A DNA stretch of 64,000 nt from Sinonovacula constricta (Eukaryota > Mollusca > Bivalvia > Cardiida > Solecurtidae), in assembly GCA_007844125.1 (NCBI GenBank), contig CM017559.1, positions 67,934,705 to 67,998,704 of the forward strand, read 5' to 3'. This document shows positions 1 to 13,600 of this stretch, piece after piece. Numbering within the stretch: position 1 is the stretch's first letter; every line of letters starts with the position of its first letter. The notes beneath the pieces were generated by a model. That model had not been told where the DNA came from. It saw only the letters and a program-made list of their open reading frames with translations, and made no database searches. Position numbers and translations under genes: made by a program.

Positions 1-19
1 ATATTGGCTTCAATTGAAC

Positions 20-215
20 ACTGTCTTCAAATAAATTGTTGGTGGTTTGATTGTTTATTAGGTTTATTGAGCCACCAACAGTAGTACTGGTATTTCAGTT
101 ATCTGGAGACGGTGTTCACTTGAAGCAGATATAGTGCTGCCTTCACTGTGTATAGCATGCCATGAACAAATAACATGATACCATATCCAGTCATATTATC
201 CTGACACCAGGCCAA
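20..215 (-). mobile_element. 3' part of the same SINE family
   Basis: The reverse complement shares CACAGTGAAGGCAGCACTAT, ATCTGCTTCAAGTG, AACACCGTCTCCAGATAACT and a CAATAAAC-type tail with the copy at 7850-8165. Confidence 0.7.
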
Positions 216-374
216 CCATAAACACACAGATAAATAAAAAGCCAGTAAATTTAAAATGTATGGTTATTACAGCAAGATTATTTTTTATTAATGTAAGTGA
301 ATACAGAGAACAAAGGAAATTGAAATTTAAAATATACCAACTAATTTTAATATTATAATATTGCAATCAAAACA

Positions 375-560
375 GGGGCGCCCATGGCTGAGCGGATAGA
401 ATCGCTGACTTGAAGCTCCTCAGTCCCTCACCGCGTGGGTTCGAGTCCTAGTCGGGGTGAGAACTTCCATGCAGGGAGGTTTTCCTCCACCAATAATTAG
501 CTGGACGTCGCAAATATGGCCATAAATGTGTCCGTGCGATGTAACAAAAAATCAAACAAA
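375..560 (+). mobile_element. tRNA-derived SINE
   Basis: A tRNA-like head with A box TGGCTGAGCGG (385-395) and B box GGTTCGAGTCC (438-448), Ser/Leu-like spacing, is followed by an unrelated body and the tail GTAACAAAAAATCAAAC. Confidence 0.7.
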
Positions 561-716
561 ATCAAAACAACATATGATTTCCTAAAAATGACATCTTCAT
601 GTACTAACAGCTGTGCCATGCAATTAATAATAAACATGGTAGTGCTAAAAGGTAGCAAATGCATTAATACAAGAACTGGTACAAATGGTCAAAATGTTAC
701 ATAGTTATCTAAGTAC

Positions 717-818
717 CTTTTGTCTGTCATCCATGCGTTGCTCTTCACTGACCTCCTTATTGACATCCGTCTGCATCTCCGATTCTTTTTTTGTTCACTT
801 GCATCTGGCTGTTTCAAA
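717..818 (-). CDS. Candidate second exon of the same minus-strand gene
   Basis: With acceptor TTCTGTAATAG the phase fits exon 1 and gives SLKQPDASEQKKNRRCRRMS then IRRSVKSNAWMTDK, open throughout. Donor AAAG|GTACTT. The protein is basic and unrecognised. It would continue off the left edge. Confidence 0.35.
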
Positions 819-1389
819 CTATTACAGAAAATAAAATACTTTACATGAGTGGCAATTCCATACTAGCAAACACAGTTATGTATGTGTTCAATCATCATGT
901 ACAAGTTATCTTGGATATCTCTATTACCGGTGACCTAAATTTATTTTTTTAACACAACAATGTAATCAACAACAAAAAATATTGTGTAGCCACTTGAAAC
1001 CGTTTTATGTGCCTTTATTCCTATAGTATGGAATGTATCCATGTGTAATGTCCGGTAACTGGATATTACCGTTAATAGGGTCACTCTAAAATAAACACTA
1101 TTACAAAAATGTCTTACGTTTGAACTTGTCAGAACCGTATCAACTCTAACTGAAGCATAAATTAAATATACAGTAGAAAACACATGTGTATGGAAAAGTC
1201 AACGATTTCAGAAAACGTTTGTGATAAGAAAAAACTAAGGTGAAATGTCGGAACTGAAAAAAATGGCGAAAATATTTAACACGTTAATTTTGCATTCTAA
1301 ACCGTTAATGTACTAAACTTACTACGTTCAGAAAACCTGATTTAAAATGTGGTGCTTCTTATACTTGTTTAAGTAGATCAATGTCTCAC

Positions 1390-1439
1390 CTCTGCTTAGT
1401 AGTCCAGTGAAGGAAAGTCATTTTTTTCATCTTTTTCAT
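1390..1439 (-). CDS. Candidate first coding exon of an unidentified minus-strand gene
   Basis: ATG at 1439 (further in-frame ATGs follow), 16 codons MKKMKKMTFLHWTTKQ plus AG, donor AG|GTGAGA. It sits 35-60 bp downstream (minus strand) of ETS and NRF1-like motifs. It is short and low-complexity at its start, and was recognised only by splice sites and phase. Confidence 0.35.
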
Positions 1440-1464
1440 CACATTTTTTGCATTTCGTTGAAAA

Positions 1465-1520
1465 TTGGCGCGGCCGGAAGTGTAGACTGCGCATGTGCAA
1501 TTGTAAATCGGGACCGCTCG
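1465..1520. promoter_or_regulatory. ETS + NRF1-type promoter motifs
   Basis: CCGGAAGTG (1474-1482, ETS site) is followed 5 bp later by TGCGCATGTGCA (1488-1499), one base from the NRF1 palindrome, inside a small GC-rich patch. This pairing is typical of housekeeping and bidirectional animal promoters. Confidence 0.5.
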
Positions 1521-2937
1521 GCGATTTCTTCGGTTATTTTCCGAAAGTTACGATTGACTTTTACTAAAACACCGTAAAAGCGACTTTTAAACTTTTATTA
1601 TTAAATGGTGTTTATTCACATTCCCAATAAAGTAAGAGTGGTTTTAACATGATACTCTACTGTCTGATCTGTTATTTTGTTGTCATATTAGATATTAGAC
1701 TGTAGATCTACTTGACCAGGTTTTCGAAAGACAACAACAAAAAGTTATTAAAAAACTGACATCTTTGGAATGAGATCAAAAAAATAAATATTGTACTGAG
1801 CTATTATTACCAAATCTTTTGTAGCTGTCTTTAATGATAACATAGCTTAAAATTGCTTTTGTGATCAGTCAGATCAAGGTCACTGTAGCTCATAACAGCA
1901 ATTTGCTTTCCATGTCTACTCAGGATTTAGATAGATATCAAATTTGGAAGTTAACTTGTTTATGGGATGCCAAAGTATAGGATTGTTTTTGTTGTCAATG
2001 AGTTTGAAGTACTGAGTCACTGTTACTAAATACATTTTATTTTGTTTATGTTCATTATCTTATTTTTTTTTTTTTTGAGGATTAATCAGATTAAGTAGTT
2101 AACTAACTTTCTCATGGGAAGAATATGTTTGGAATTTCTTTAGGGATCAATTGTTGTCAAGTTATTAAATATATTTTTGGATTTTCTATAAATAACTCAA
2201 GATGGGAGTAAGGTATCATTACCAAATTACTTTCTAGGGAGAGTAAATCTGGGACTGTTTTGTATAGGGTTGTGTGATTTCTGTTAAATAATAAATAATG
2301 ACAAAATAAAAATTTTTAAAAAATGGCAGTTAGTATTTAGAGCTTTTTTATGTCACATTCTGGTAAGCTTTTTTCAACCAACTGTCCATCTAGCTGCATT
2401 AACAATTTGCTTGTAAACACTTTAAAGGCTACCGTTTTGATCCAATCTTAACCAACACTGGTGGTCAGAATGTCATTAAATGTTTGTCTGTATGAAATCT
2501 TGGATGAGTTAATAAATAGATCACATGGTCAAAAAGTAGGTGACTTGGTCAGATCTATAAAAACCTTGAGAACACATTAAAAGACTTTTTTGGGGCCTAA
2601 TCTTCACAGAACTTGACCAGAATCTTTGTTTGCAATAAATCTTGATGTGTAACTGTAGGCAAAGATTTGCTTCAACATAACTTGTAATCACTAGAATCCA
2701 AGGCACAGTTGTGAACATTTAGTCTTGTGATTAAATTTTAAAGCCAGTGTCCTCAGGTGAGCGATACAGGGCCATCATAGCTTTCTTGCTGTATATCTGC
2801 AAGTGGAACTGGTCATGCTGGTCAAGTTCTCTTTCAAATGTTATTTCTTTAAAGAAATACAAAATAAATTTCTTAATGTCTTGGAATAATTTTATGCTTG
2901 CAAGACCACAACCTATCCACCATCCTAATAATAATTA

Positions 2938-3235
2938 GTTTTAAGCTTGCAAGATCGCAAGCTTCTTGCAATCTTCAGTGGAATATAAGATTGCAAGCTT
3001 GCAAGACCGCAAGCTTCTCGCAATCTTAATGGTATTTAAGATTGCGAGAAGTGTGCGAACAAAACCTAACCGCAACCTTAATTTCTATGCAAGCGAGCAT
3101 GCTCGCATCCGCGACCATAATATTTAAGAATTGCAATCTTATTAAGATTGCGACAAGCTTGCGCAAACTTGTCGCAAACTTGTGACGAGCTTGTCGCAAG
3201 CAAGCGTTTTGGTGTGGGAAGATCATGTGTTTGTG
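2938..3235. repeat. Inverted/tandem AAGCTTGCAAG-type repeat cluster
   Basis: Alternating GCAAGCTTGCAAGA, TTCTCGCAATCTT and AAGATTGCGAGAAG strings form nested imperfect hairpins at 2938-3060 and 3120-3210. Confidence 0.7.
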
Positions 3236-5164
3236 ATAGCTTGATTTCACCTTTCTGTTTGTGGTATGGAGTGATGATTGTTGTTATAAACCATGATATT
3301 TATAAGATAACTTAAATAAGAATAGGGGTTAAAATTGTATTGACATAAGAGCTTGGCAACAGTGAACTATAACTCAACAGTTTTTGACAGTCTAATTTTC
3401 ACAGCCTCTGAGATTGTTTGGTCTCACATAAAACACATAAAAATCATGGTTCTTTAAACAGTTTTTTAACCGTCAACTTTTTGTGAAAACCAGCGAATAC
3501 AAGGGCCAGTTTTATGTTGCCAAGTAATACGTGTACAACACATTTGATATTTATTTAAACAATCTACAATGACTCACCTGGTTTTGTATCATCTACTCAC
3601 ATATAACATCCATCCTAGAAAATTCCCATCCTGCTATTTTGGAAGTACCAGACATATGTAAATGCATGCCATCATTTTATCAACCTGGACAAAGCCTCTT
3701 GCAAGATCTTCAACTGAACGGAAAATGTTACTTGTTGAACAACGAAATGAATTATTTTTATATTAAAAATATTAATATTATTTTTTAAAACAGCTTCCTT
3801 AAAGATGCTATCATTAGAAATGGGCTGTCAGTGGAAGATATGGTGTGCTAGATTAAAAACATTTCCAGGTTTATGTTTCTTAGGAAGTTTACAAAAATTA
3901 CCACATTTTAATGGCAACTATTTTTAAATAAAAAAATTTTTTTGTCCACACTGTTTATTGTAACAATTTGTTTTTGTACTCTGTTAAGAAATGAACAAGT
4001 AAAGTATAACATTTGAAAAAAAAAAAATGATTGCAAGTGTCATTACCAAAAAAACAACAACAAAATAAATAAACAAGGTTGTTGATCCAATTACATTTAT
4101 AAAATCTAAAGGAACATCAGTTTGAAAAGTCCACTTAAATGTCAGTTGACTAGCTTAGTAATTGAATGCCAAGTTGTTGTTAATCTTAGCATGGAAAGGA
4201 ATTAAAATAATCAAAGCTTGTCCTATTTTTGCTTCTGCAGAAAACAAGAGAACTGAAAAACCACTTGAGATCAATTTACGACCTTCATTATTTTCCAACG
4301 TGGTATGCTGCAAGGATGCTGCTAGGAGGTTGGATAAGATTGAGGAGGTTGTTTGAGACAGGAGAATAAATGTCACCAGACTTGTTAACTGTGTCCAGAG
4401 TCTTCATACTAAATCTTGGCACATTGTAAGAGAAAGCTCCATTGTTTAGCACTGACAGCTACTGTCTGGGGCTATAAGCAGAAATGACATTGTAGAATTG
4501 GAAAAAAATGTCTTATATGAGCTGGAATTTACTTGTTTTCACTTTGTTTATTGATTAAAACTAAAGTATTAAACAGTTGGAGCCAAATATAAGAGGAGTT
4601 TGCTTCTCAAACACTTTTTTAAAGTTTTTTTTTAAGAAAAAACTAAAAACATTAGTCAACCTGGAGCAAAGATGTTTTCTTCTCAAATACAAGAAGAACT
4701 ATTGTTCCCCTCTGTTTGATAGAAGTTCTGTAATTTTGACTCAGACTATTCTGTAAACATGAAACAGATTATTTGGCCCACATGCATAATTGGCCATGTA
4801 ATTTATTGAAGTATCATTATACTTTGTATATATAACTTTATTTTAGGTATTGTATTTTACAATACATGGATTAACCAGTTGGTCAGGTTGCTACTTGTAA
4901 AAGTAAAATATTTTGTTACAATAACCTGTATGTAGATAAGCAATAATGATGTTTATCTAAGTTGTTATCCTGGTGTAATATGAATCTTCTGTTTTGACAT
5001 ATAGGGTTTTCATTTTTAGCCAAGAAGAACAGTTTGTTGTAGCAGCCAAGCACTTAGCTTGCTGACCTAACATTTCCTGACCTGACATTCCCTGACCTGA
5101 CATTCACAATGTATTTGTTTAATGACTGTCCTTTTAACTTAATAAATATAATGTCTGTTGATGT

Positions 5165-6310
5165 ACTTAACATGAACAGTTTTCTCTAGACATCACTATA
5201 AAGGGCTGCTTATGTGCTAAACATGAACAATTTGTCTCTGGACTCAATAGATAGCTGCTGATGTGCTAAACATGAACAGTTTGTCTCTGGACTTAATAGA
5301 TAACTGCTTATGTGCTAAACATGAACATTTTGTCTCTGAACTCAATAGATAGCTGCTGATGTGCTAAACATGAACAGTTTGTCTCTGGACTCAATAGATA
5401 GCTGCTGATGTGCTAAACATGAACAGTTTGTCCCTGAACTCAGTAGATAGCTGCTGATGTGCTAAACATGAACAGTTTGTCTCTGGACTCAATAGATAAC
5501 TGCTGATATGCTAAACATGAACAGTTTGTCTCTGGACTCAGTAGATAGCTGCTGATGTGCTAAACATGAACAATTTGTCTCTGAACTCAATAGATAGCTG
5601 CTGATGTGCTAAATATGAACAGTTTGTCTCTGGACTCAATAGATAACTACTTATGTGCTAAACATGAACAATTTGTCTATAAACTTAATAGATAGCTGCT
5701 GATGTGCTTAACATGAACAATTTGTCTCTGAACTCAATAGATAGCTGCTGATGTGCTAAATATGAACAGTTTGTCTCTGGACTCAATAGATAGCTGCTGA
5801 TCTGCTAAATATGAATAATTTGTCTCTGAACTCAATAGATAACTACTTATGTACTAAATACAAACAATTTGTCTATGAACTCAATAGATAGCTGCTGATC
5901 TGCTAAATATGAATAATTTGTCTCTGAACTCAATAGATAACTACTTATGTACTAAATACAAACAATTTGTCTATGAACTCAATAGATAGCTGCTGATCTG
6001 CTAAATATGGACAATTTGTCTCTGGACTCAGTAGATAGCTGCTGATGTGCTAAACATGAACAATTTGTATCTGAACTCAATAGATAGCTGCTGATGTGCT
6101 AAATATGAACAATTTGTCTCTGAACTCAATAGATAGCTGCTGATCTGCTAAATACGAACAATTTGTCTCTGGACTCAATAGATAGCTGCTGATGTGCTTA
6201 ATACAAACAATTTGTCTCTGAACTCAATAGATAGCTGTTGATGTGCTAAACATGAACAATTTGTCTCTGAATTCAGTAGAAAGCTGCTGATGTGCTAAAC
6301 AGTTTGTCTC
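5165..6310 (+). repeat. 49-bp minisatellite upstream of the DAPK exons
   Basis: About 23 copies of a 49-bp unit containing GCTGCTGATGTGCTAAACAT and GAACAGTTTGTCTCTGGACT. No exon is recognisable at its borders. Confidence 0.93.
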
Positions 6311-7124
6311 TAGACATCAAATAGAGGAATGCTGACATGTTTTCGCTTAATATTAATATAGAGGGTTGCTGTCGTGCTACAAACAGAACAAATTCTCTAA
6401 ACATTTTTCATTTCATTTGTTTTTTATTTGAATAGTCCATCAGCTTCAATGTACATTTCTTCACTGTCTACATATTAGTGCACCTTATGCAATAAATATG
6501 TACAATCAAATGAATTGCTAAATATTCACATTTTTTATTCAGCTATTGCGTTTGGTAAATCTAAAAAACATAATTACATATTTACACAACAAAACATAAA
6601 AACCATGTAATATAATAAAGTCAGCATTTGATTATGGATACGAAACACAACTCTGACAATCTGAGGTTGTTCAACTTTGTCTAGGTACAATGAGAACCAC
6701 CTGTGAGGTACATGTAAGATACCCTGTGGCGGGATTTTTCCCCGGTGTGTCTGGGACATTCCTGACTGTCAACAGATGCTGCACATGTGTGCAGTTGGTC
6801 ATGATGTAATAGCCGCAGATGTATTAAACGTTTTTTTTATCCTAGAGTATAAATACCCATATGTTGTTTTCTGTTTACATTATTGTATTGCAGTTAGGAT
6901 GTGTTTCTGATGTGGTATTAGGTTGATTTATAGTGGATGTATTCACTTGATATTGGATAACAAGCTTTTATTGTTATGGTATTAAAGTATTTTTGTATAC
7001 ATAAAATTGTCTAATGATCTGATTTTTAAAGGTTGGTAATTTAAATTTTGTACTTGGAATTATTCTTAATAGTGCAGTTTGCAAGATTTAGTGAAAAGTT
7101 CTGTATGATGCTATACACCAATGT

Positions 7125-7600
7125 CTCCAGCTACGTACTTTTGCTGCGCCCCATAGGGGAGCGTAATAGTTGCCGCTTTGTCTGTGTATGCATGTCAGTC
7201 TGTCTGTCCATCATAATATTGGCTGGAGCATATCTAAAAAGCCGTGGCAGATCTTGACTTAAACTTTGGAGTTGTCATAGATATTGCTACACAGAAGAGC
7301 AGAGCACAAGAACTTTAGTTTGTTTTTCTTATCCAAAAACCCCCACAACCCATGAAAACTACATTTGTACTCAATGGATTTAATTTAAACCTCTTTTGTG
7401 GTGAGTACTTGCAAAGCTCGAGAACCATTACTCTAGCTACATTAATTTATGAGTTATCTCCCATAGTTTATTGTATTAATTTTTTATGCAATGGTGAGTA
7501 CATGCAGAGCTCAAGAATAATTACTCTAGCTACATTTATTTATGAGTTATCTCTCATAGTTTATTGTATTAATTTTTTATGCAATGCACAGGAATCATAA
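7125..7600 (+). repeat. Dispersed repeat followed by a 105-bp duplicated segment
   Basis: 7130-7330 resembles a common mollusc dispersed repeat (CGCCCCATAGGGGAGCG, then GTCTGTCTGTCCATC). 7395-7490 and 7494-7590 are two near-identical copies of a segment with GAGTTATCTCxCATAGTTTA. Confidence 0.7.
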
Positions 7601-7849
7601 CTCAGGTTTTGCCTGGCTTATATTCCTGTGTCAAACGTCACTGTAGCAGCATAACTTGGTTTTACCAGTTCCTTGTTGTTTAATGATGTTGTGAGGGGGC
7701 ATTGCTTCTTTAAATTAATTACATAAATTACCCTGAGTCAATAATGTCTAATCTATTGCAAAATAGGCCGAATGTATAGTTACACAAAGTCATGTACATG
7801 ATAGTTATTTTATTTAATATTGAATAAGGAACCAAGCTATGACAGTGCT

Positions 7850-8165
7850 TACTGTACCTGGTGGTGCAATTGGTAGAGTGTTGGGTCCAGATACGGTAGG
7901 CCCCAGGTTTGATCTGTGCCATGATATACCAAAGTCATTAAAAATGGTAGTAGTATAACTCTCTGGCTAATGCTCAAGCAAATATAAGAGTAGTTCCACG
8001 ACTGGTTGGCCCAGTGTCTGTTTAATGTGACGGGGTGTGGTATCATGCCAGGTGTTAACTGCATAGTATACACAGTGAAGGCAGCACTATATCTGCTTCA
8101 AGTGGACACCATCTCCACATAACTGAACTACTGTTGTTTGGACGATAAATACAATAAACATAAAA
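7850..8165 (+). mobile_element. tRNA-derived SINE, fullest copy of the local family
   Basis: A box TGGTGCAATTGG (7862-7873), B box AGGTTTGATCT (7905-7915), body with GTGACGGGGTGTGGTATCAT and CACAGTGAAGGCAGCACTAT, tail CAATAAACATAAA. The same body occurs at 1-215 (minus), 42655-42990 (two partial copies) and 47440-47505. Confidence 0.75.
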
Positions 8166-10184
8166 CATATGACAAGGCCTAAAAGTTAACAGAACGCTGA
8201 AGCCTTTATTATATTGAGACATTCAAAACAGAAAAGTTTAAGAAGTTTCTGTCCAGCCCAGTCAGTGATGAATTCTCTCTTGTGTCCATCTGAAATTTCC
8301 TTATCAGACTGTCAAAATATGTAAAAAGCCATTTACATGTACCTTAAACTCTGCCTGCTCAGCACTAATTGATCAGGCTTAGACAAATAATGTAAATCCC
8401 AATCTGCCAGCTCCTACTGGAAGATGTCTGATCAAGATGTACACTGTTCGATGCTGAGTGAAGCACTATTTCTTAAAACTGTTGCATGTAGTTTTTAGAA
8501 AATAATTGTAGTTAGTATTGGTTGTTAACAAATATAGCATGTAAGGATTGAATTCTCTCATCACAACTACATTGTATATATGGTGGGAAACATTCCTGCT
8601 GCATACCAACACTGTGATGGCTGTGGGAAGTGGATTTAACTGGCAGAGAGAGAGAATCCAATGGGTATATGTCAGGAACAATGCATGGAGGCATAGGATA
8701 TATGTTATAGTGATAAGATTGATGAAAAGTGTGTTTTTAAGAGTTAATTAAGATGTCTTTTAAGTTCACAAATGCACATTGTGTGTTGGTTTAAGTTATT
8801 AGACTTTCAGTCTATTTCATGGTTTTAATATTTTAAGTCATAAGTTGGCAAAGTAACAAATTAACAAACCTTATGTCAGTCTGCACTGGGGTAGTTCTAG
8901 GTTATCCTGACTGGTATGAATGTTACTATCTATCATTTTACAACCCTCATCCATTTAAAGTGCATTCTGTAGTAATACTTTTAAAAATAGAATGAAAACC
9001 TCATAACTTTTATAGTTAAAGTCCACAATATTTTAAGTTAGTGAATATTTTATATTGTTTAGAACAATTTGCCAAATATTTTGCAAATAAACTAGTTAAC
9101 ACTTAAACAGTACATATGAAAACAATGGGTTATTAAATGCCTGTCTTTCTTAAAAATTGTATTAAGGCACATTTTTTATTTAAAAAATTCTAAAACATAA
9201 TCCAGGTAACCTAGCAATATAGAATACTATAGGATTCCCAATCTCAGACTTAGGATATGCCAGAAATTTGTGAAAGAAAAAAAAATCAACAGCAAATTCT
9301 CACCACAACATTCTTGATTGTGTTGTTTACCTAAATTAGTTTTGACATTGATTGGCCATTAATAGATGGATGAACTTGATTGATGGTTTGGTGCAAGACA
9401 GCAGTATCTGTATAGGAAGTATGTACAGTGTTGTACTGTTTTAGCTTCAGTTGGAGAACTTGTGTGTTGTAGGACAGGTGGTGTTACCCATGTGTGGAAC
9501 ATTATTGTCAGATAGTTTGGTGTTGCAGAGAATGTACATTTTCACTGTAGGTGAAATTACCATCTGTTTTTAATATTATTAATTTGTAATCAGTTTTTCA
9601 CAACACAATTTTCAGTCTTGATATATAGGTAGGTTGCAGTTGGTACATGTTTAGCATTTTCAAGTAAAGTAATTACCTCCTATATGAAGTATGTCTAATT
9701 GTCTTGTTTATTTTTCTCTGTCACAAAATAATCTGTATCTAGTATGTGTACACATGAATTTATATGTGTTCAGTTCAGTCTCATTGCTGTATACTTATTA
9801 TATAACTTCTATCTAAAGCAATATTTACTCCTCACAATCTCACTACCAGAAAATCTCATAATAAATGACTTTCCAGTGATTGTTTGTTTAGGAGATTAGG
9901 GGAAAAATGAAATAGTTCACATTCCCACTCTATCCATGCAGCCTTCTGTTGCATTGATGTTGTCTCATAGTCATGTTTACTTGGGAAAGGATTTCAGAGG
10001 ATACCTTATTTCTTCAAGTCATTCCTGTAAACCAAAAAAACATCTTATGTAGCATGTCTTGGTGAATGTTTTTAGTTTAACATTCTGAAACACCATCCTG
10101 ATGTGTTTCTCAAACAAAGTAAGGAATGTAAGCCTAGGTTAACAAAACAAAGGAAGAGATAGGATTATTGTGTACTACCTGAGC

Positions 10185-10420
10185 TAACACCTCTCTTGTC
10201 TTGTGGTTAAGATGATGGACTGAAGATTGGAGGGTCCCAGGTGTGAACCCCTGTGTGGACACAATGTTCCTGACCAGACAGCATATGTCCTTTAGCAGGA
10301 CCTCTCCATTCTCATTGTTTCAAACAGTTCTGGTTCTACCTTTAGAGAGGGAACTGTTAGACCACTGTTGGAATAAATGCTAAGCTGCGCAACTGTCAAC
10401 CCTGACAATCATCATCAGCA
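10185..10420 (+). mobile_element. Degenerate tRNA-derived SINE
   Basis: A weak A box (TGTGGTTAAGATGATGG) and a B-box-like CAGGTGTGAACCCC about 45 bp apart. The body is not shared with the main family. Confidence 0.4.
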
Positions 10421-10522
10421 TGAACATACAAATTGGATGTCTTTGTATCCATTTTAAATCTTTTTAACAATATATTTCAATACTAACTGTATAACTGATG
10501 AGAATGTTTTGTGTATTTGTAG

Positions 10523-10642
10523 GACAAGGCAGAGAACTTTGTTATGGCGGCCTTGTTCTGTGCCTCAGAGGAAGGGAATGTGGAAGGCCTCAAGAACCTC
10601 ACAGAGATGGCACAGAAGATTGACCTTCAGGCCGCTAACAGG
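10523..10642 (+). CDS. DAPK1: DAPK exon (window exon 1): pre-ankyrin/first ankyrin segment
   Basis: Acceptor TTTGTAG, donor AGG|GTATGT, 40 codons in phase 0, beginning DKAENFVMAALFCASEEGN. It corresponds to the human segment just after the calmodulin-binding region. An in-frame ATG lies at 10544, but nothing shows it is used as a start. No kinase exon was recognised between 1 and 10522. Confidence 0.88.
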
Positions 10643-13600
10643 GTATGTGCAGTATTTGTTTATTTTTTGTCTTTACTTTTTTTTCATTTATAAACTCGAG
10701 ATACATTTTTTGCTCAATCTCACTTAGATAGCATGGGATCTGCATACCTGTCATGTCCCTTTCTCCACTTTTCTGTATCCTTTTTTCAAGGAAAAATGTT
10801 GAATTACAGACCAAAAAGACTAAAACTAGATGAGCATGCCAATGGCAGGGTAGCAGCACATTTTCACCTTTTTGAACTCAAGTTTTTCTTTTCCAAAATT
10901 TGATCATAATTATGATTAGATCATTACCCTTACTTGTTCAGTTTTTAGCTCACCAGAGCTTTTGCTCATGGTGAGCTGCTGTCCACTGTCCTACTGTCAG
11001 GCATCTGGTGTCACGCATCTCTCAACATTTTCAAATGACATCTCCTCTTAAACTGCCCGGCAACACTCAGCCAAACCTTTCTCGGAATCATGAGTAGGCA
11101 AAAGCTAAAGAAAAAACAAGGCTGCCAGGGGTGTGGCCATTGTCAATAAATAGCTATTTAGGAAAACTTAGAAAATCTTCTTATTGGAAACTGCAAGAGC
11201 TAGAGCCTTAATATTTGGTATTCGCATTCTTTAGGTGACCCTGTATGAAGATTGTTCAAACAATTCAGAAGATTGTTCAAACAATTCAGATCCATCAAAA
11301 AACATGGCCTCTCATGGAGCATGGCCATTTGCCTTTAAAGGCTATATAGGAAAACATAGAAAATCTTCTTGTCAAAAACTGACAATCTTGATATTTGGTA
11401 TTCATGTTCTTTGGGTTGCCCTGTATGAAGATTGTTATAATAATCTGATCCATCAAAAAAACATGGCCACCAAGGACATGGCCATTTTCTATATCAGGCT
11501 ATATAGGAAAACTTAGAAAAATCTTCTTGTCAGAAACTGTTAGACCTAGAGCCTTCACATTTGGTATACATCTTCTTTGGGTACCCTTGTATCGAGATTG
11601 TTCAAAGAAATTTGATTCTATATGGCTATATAGGAGTATTTTAAAAATCTCCTTGTCAAAAACTGCAAGAGCTGGACTCTTAACATTTTGTATCCATGTT
11701 CGATGGGTGTCCCTGTATGAAGATTATTCAAAACATTGTGATCCATCAAACAACATGGCTGCTAAGGGCATGGCCATTTTCCTTATATGGCTTTATAGGA
11801 AAACTTTCAAAATCTTATTGTTAGGAACTACAAGAGCTAGAGCTTTGATATTTGGTTTATGCATTACTTTGCTGACCTTGTATCTATTAAGATCGTTCAA
11901 AGAATTTTGATCTGTCAAAAAAGCATAGCCACAAGGGCCGTATGTCTATGACAGGTAAATGATTTAGGGGCCATCATGGCTCTCTTGTTAAGTTACCCCA
12001 TTTGATCTTATTTGTTTAGACTGCCACACCTTCACTTTGTAGTTGATTTGCTTCCAACTTGGATATATGTAAGAATTTAGTATCTTATGATGAGAGGTGC
12101 AAAGCACAGGAACATAAACTTTCATTTCCTCTGCTTTTTTTTTATTACTTCACATTGAAAAAAGATAATTCCCCCTTCAATGTGGTCTCCACATATTACC
12201 TTTTGTTTTTTTTCTTTTTGCATTCAGATGTTCTATAAGTCATTCAATTTCAGCATGGTGAGACCGCTGTTCACATGGCCGCAGGTGGCGGACATATAGA
12301 GGTGCTTCGATTCCTACAGTCAAAAGGGGTCAACATTAATGTCACGGACAAGGTATGTGTGTGTAACCACACTGTAGGTATAATAAATGTCATGGACATG
12401 ATATGTGTGTAACCCCCTGTAGTCAATATTAATGTCATGGACATCGTATGTGTGTGTAACCCACTGTAGTAAACATTAATGTCACAGACATGGTATGTGT
12501 GTAACCCCACTGTAGTCAACATTAATGTCATGAACAAGGTATGTGTGTGTAAGCTTGCTGTAATTCAACATTAATCTCATGGACAAAGTATTAGTATAAG
12601 CCTACTGTAGTTAACATTAATGTCATAGACAAGGTATGTGTGCAGTCCTACTGTAGTTGACATATCTGTCATGGACAAGGTATGTGTGTGTAAGCTTGCT
12701 GTAATTTAACATTAATGTCATGGACAAGGTATGTGTGCAATCCTATTGTAGTTAACATTAATGTCATGGATAAGGTATGTGTGCAGTCCTACTGTAGTTG
12801 ACATTTCTGTCATAGGCAAGGTATTTGTGTAACCTGCTGTAGTTAACTTTAATGTCATGGGCAAGGTATTTGTGTATAACCTACTGTAGTCAACTCTAAT
12901 GTCATGGACAAGGTATTTGTGTATAACTTACTGTAGTCAACTTTAATGTCATGAACAAGGTATTTGTGTATAACTTACTGTAGTCAACTTTAATGTCATG
13001 GGCAAGGTATTTGTGTATAACATACTGTAGTCAACTTTAATGTCATGGACAAGGTATTTGTGTATAACCCACTGTAGTCAACTTTAATGTCATGGGCAAG
13101 GTATTTGTGTATAACCTACTGTAGTCAACTTTAATGTCATGGGCAAGGTATTTGTGTATAACCTACTGTAGTCAACTTTAATGTCATGGGCATGGTATTT
13201 GTGTATAACCTACTGTAGTCAACTTTAATGTCATGGGCATGGTATTTGTGTATAACCTACTGTAGTCAACTTTAATGTCATGGACAAGGTATTTGTGTAT
13301 AACCCACTGTAGTCAACTTTAATGTCATGGGCAAGGTATTTGTGTATAACCTACTGTAGTCAACTTTAATGTCATGGGCATGGTATTTGTGTATAACCTA
13401 CTGTAGTCAACTTTAATGTCATGGGCATGGTATTTGTGTATAACCTACTGTAGTCAACTTTTATGTCATGGGCATGGTATTTGTGTATAACCTACTGTAG
13501 TCAACTTCAATGTCATGGGCATGGTATTTGTGTATAACCTACTGTAGTCAACTTTAATGTCATGGGCAAGGTATTTGTGTATAACCTACTGTAGTCAACT

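Noticed and set aside
4155..4376. Overlapping 64-73 residue frames on both strands
   Set aside because: No splice or homology support. Composition is like the surrounding intron or intergenic DNA.
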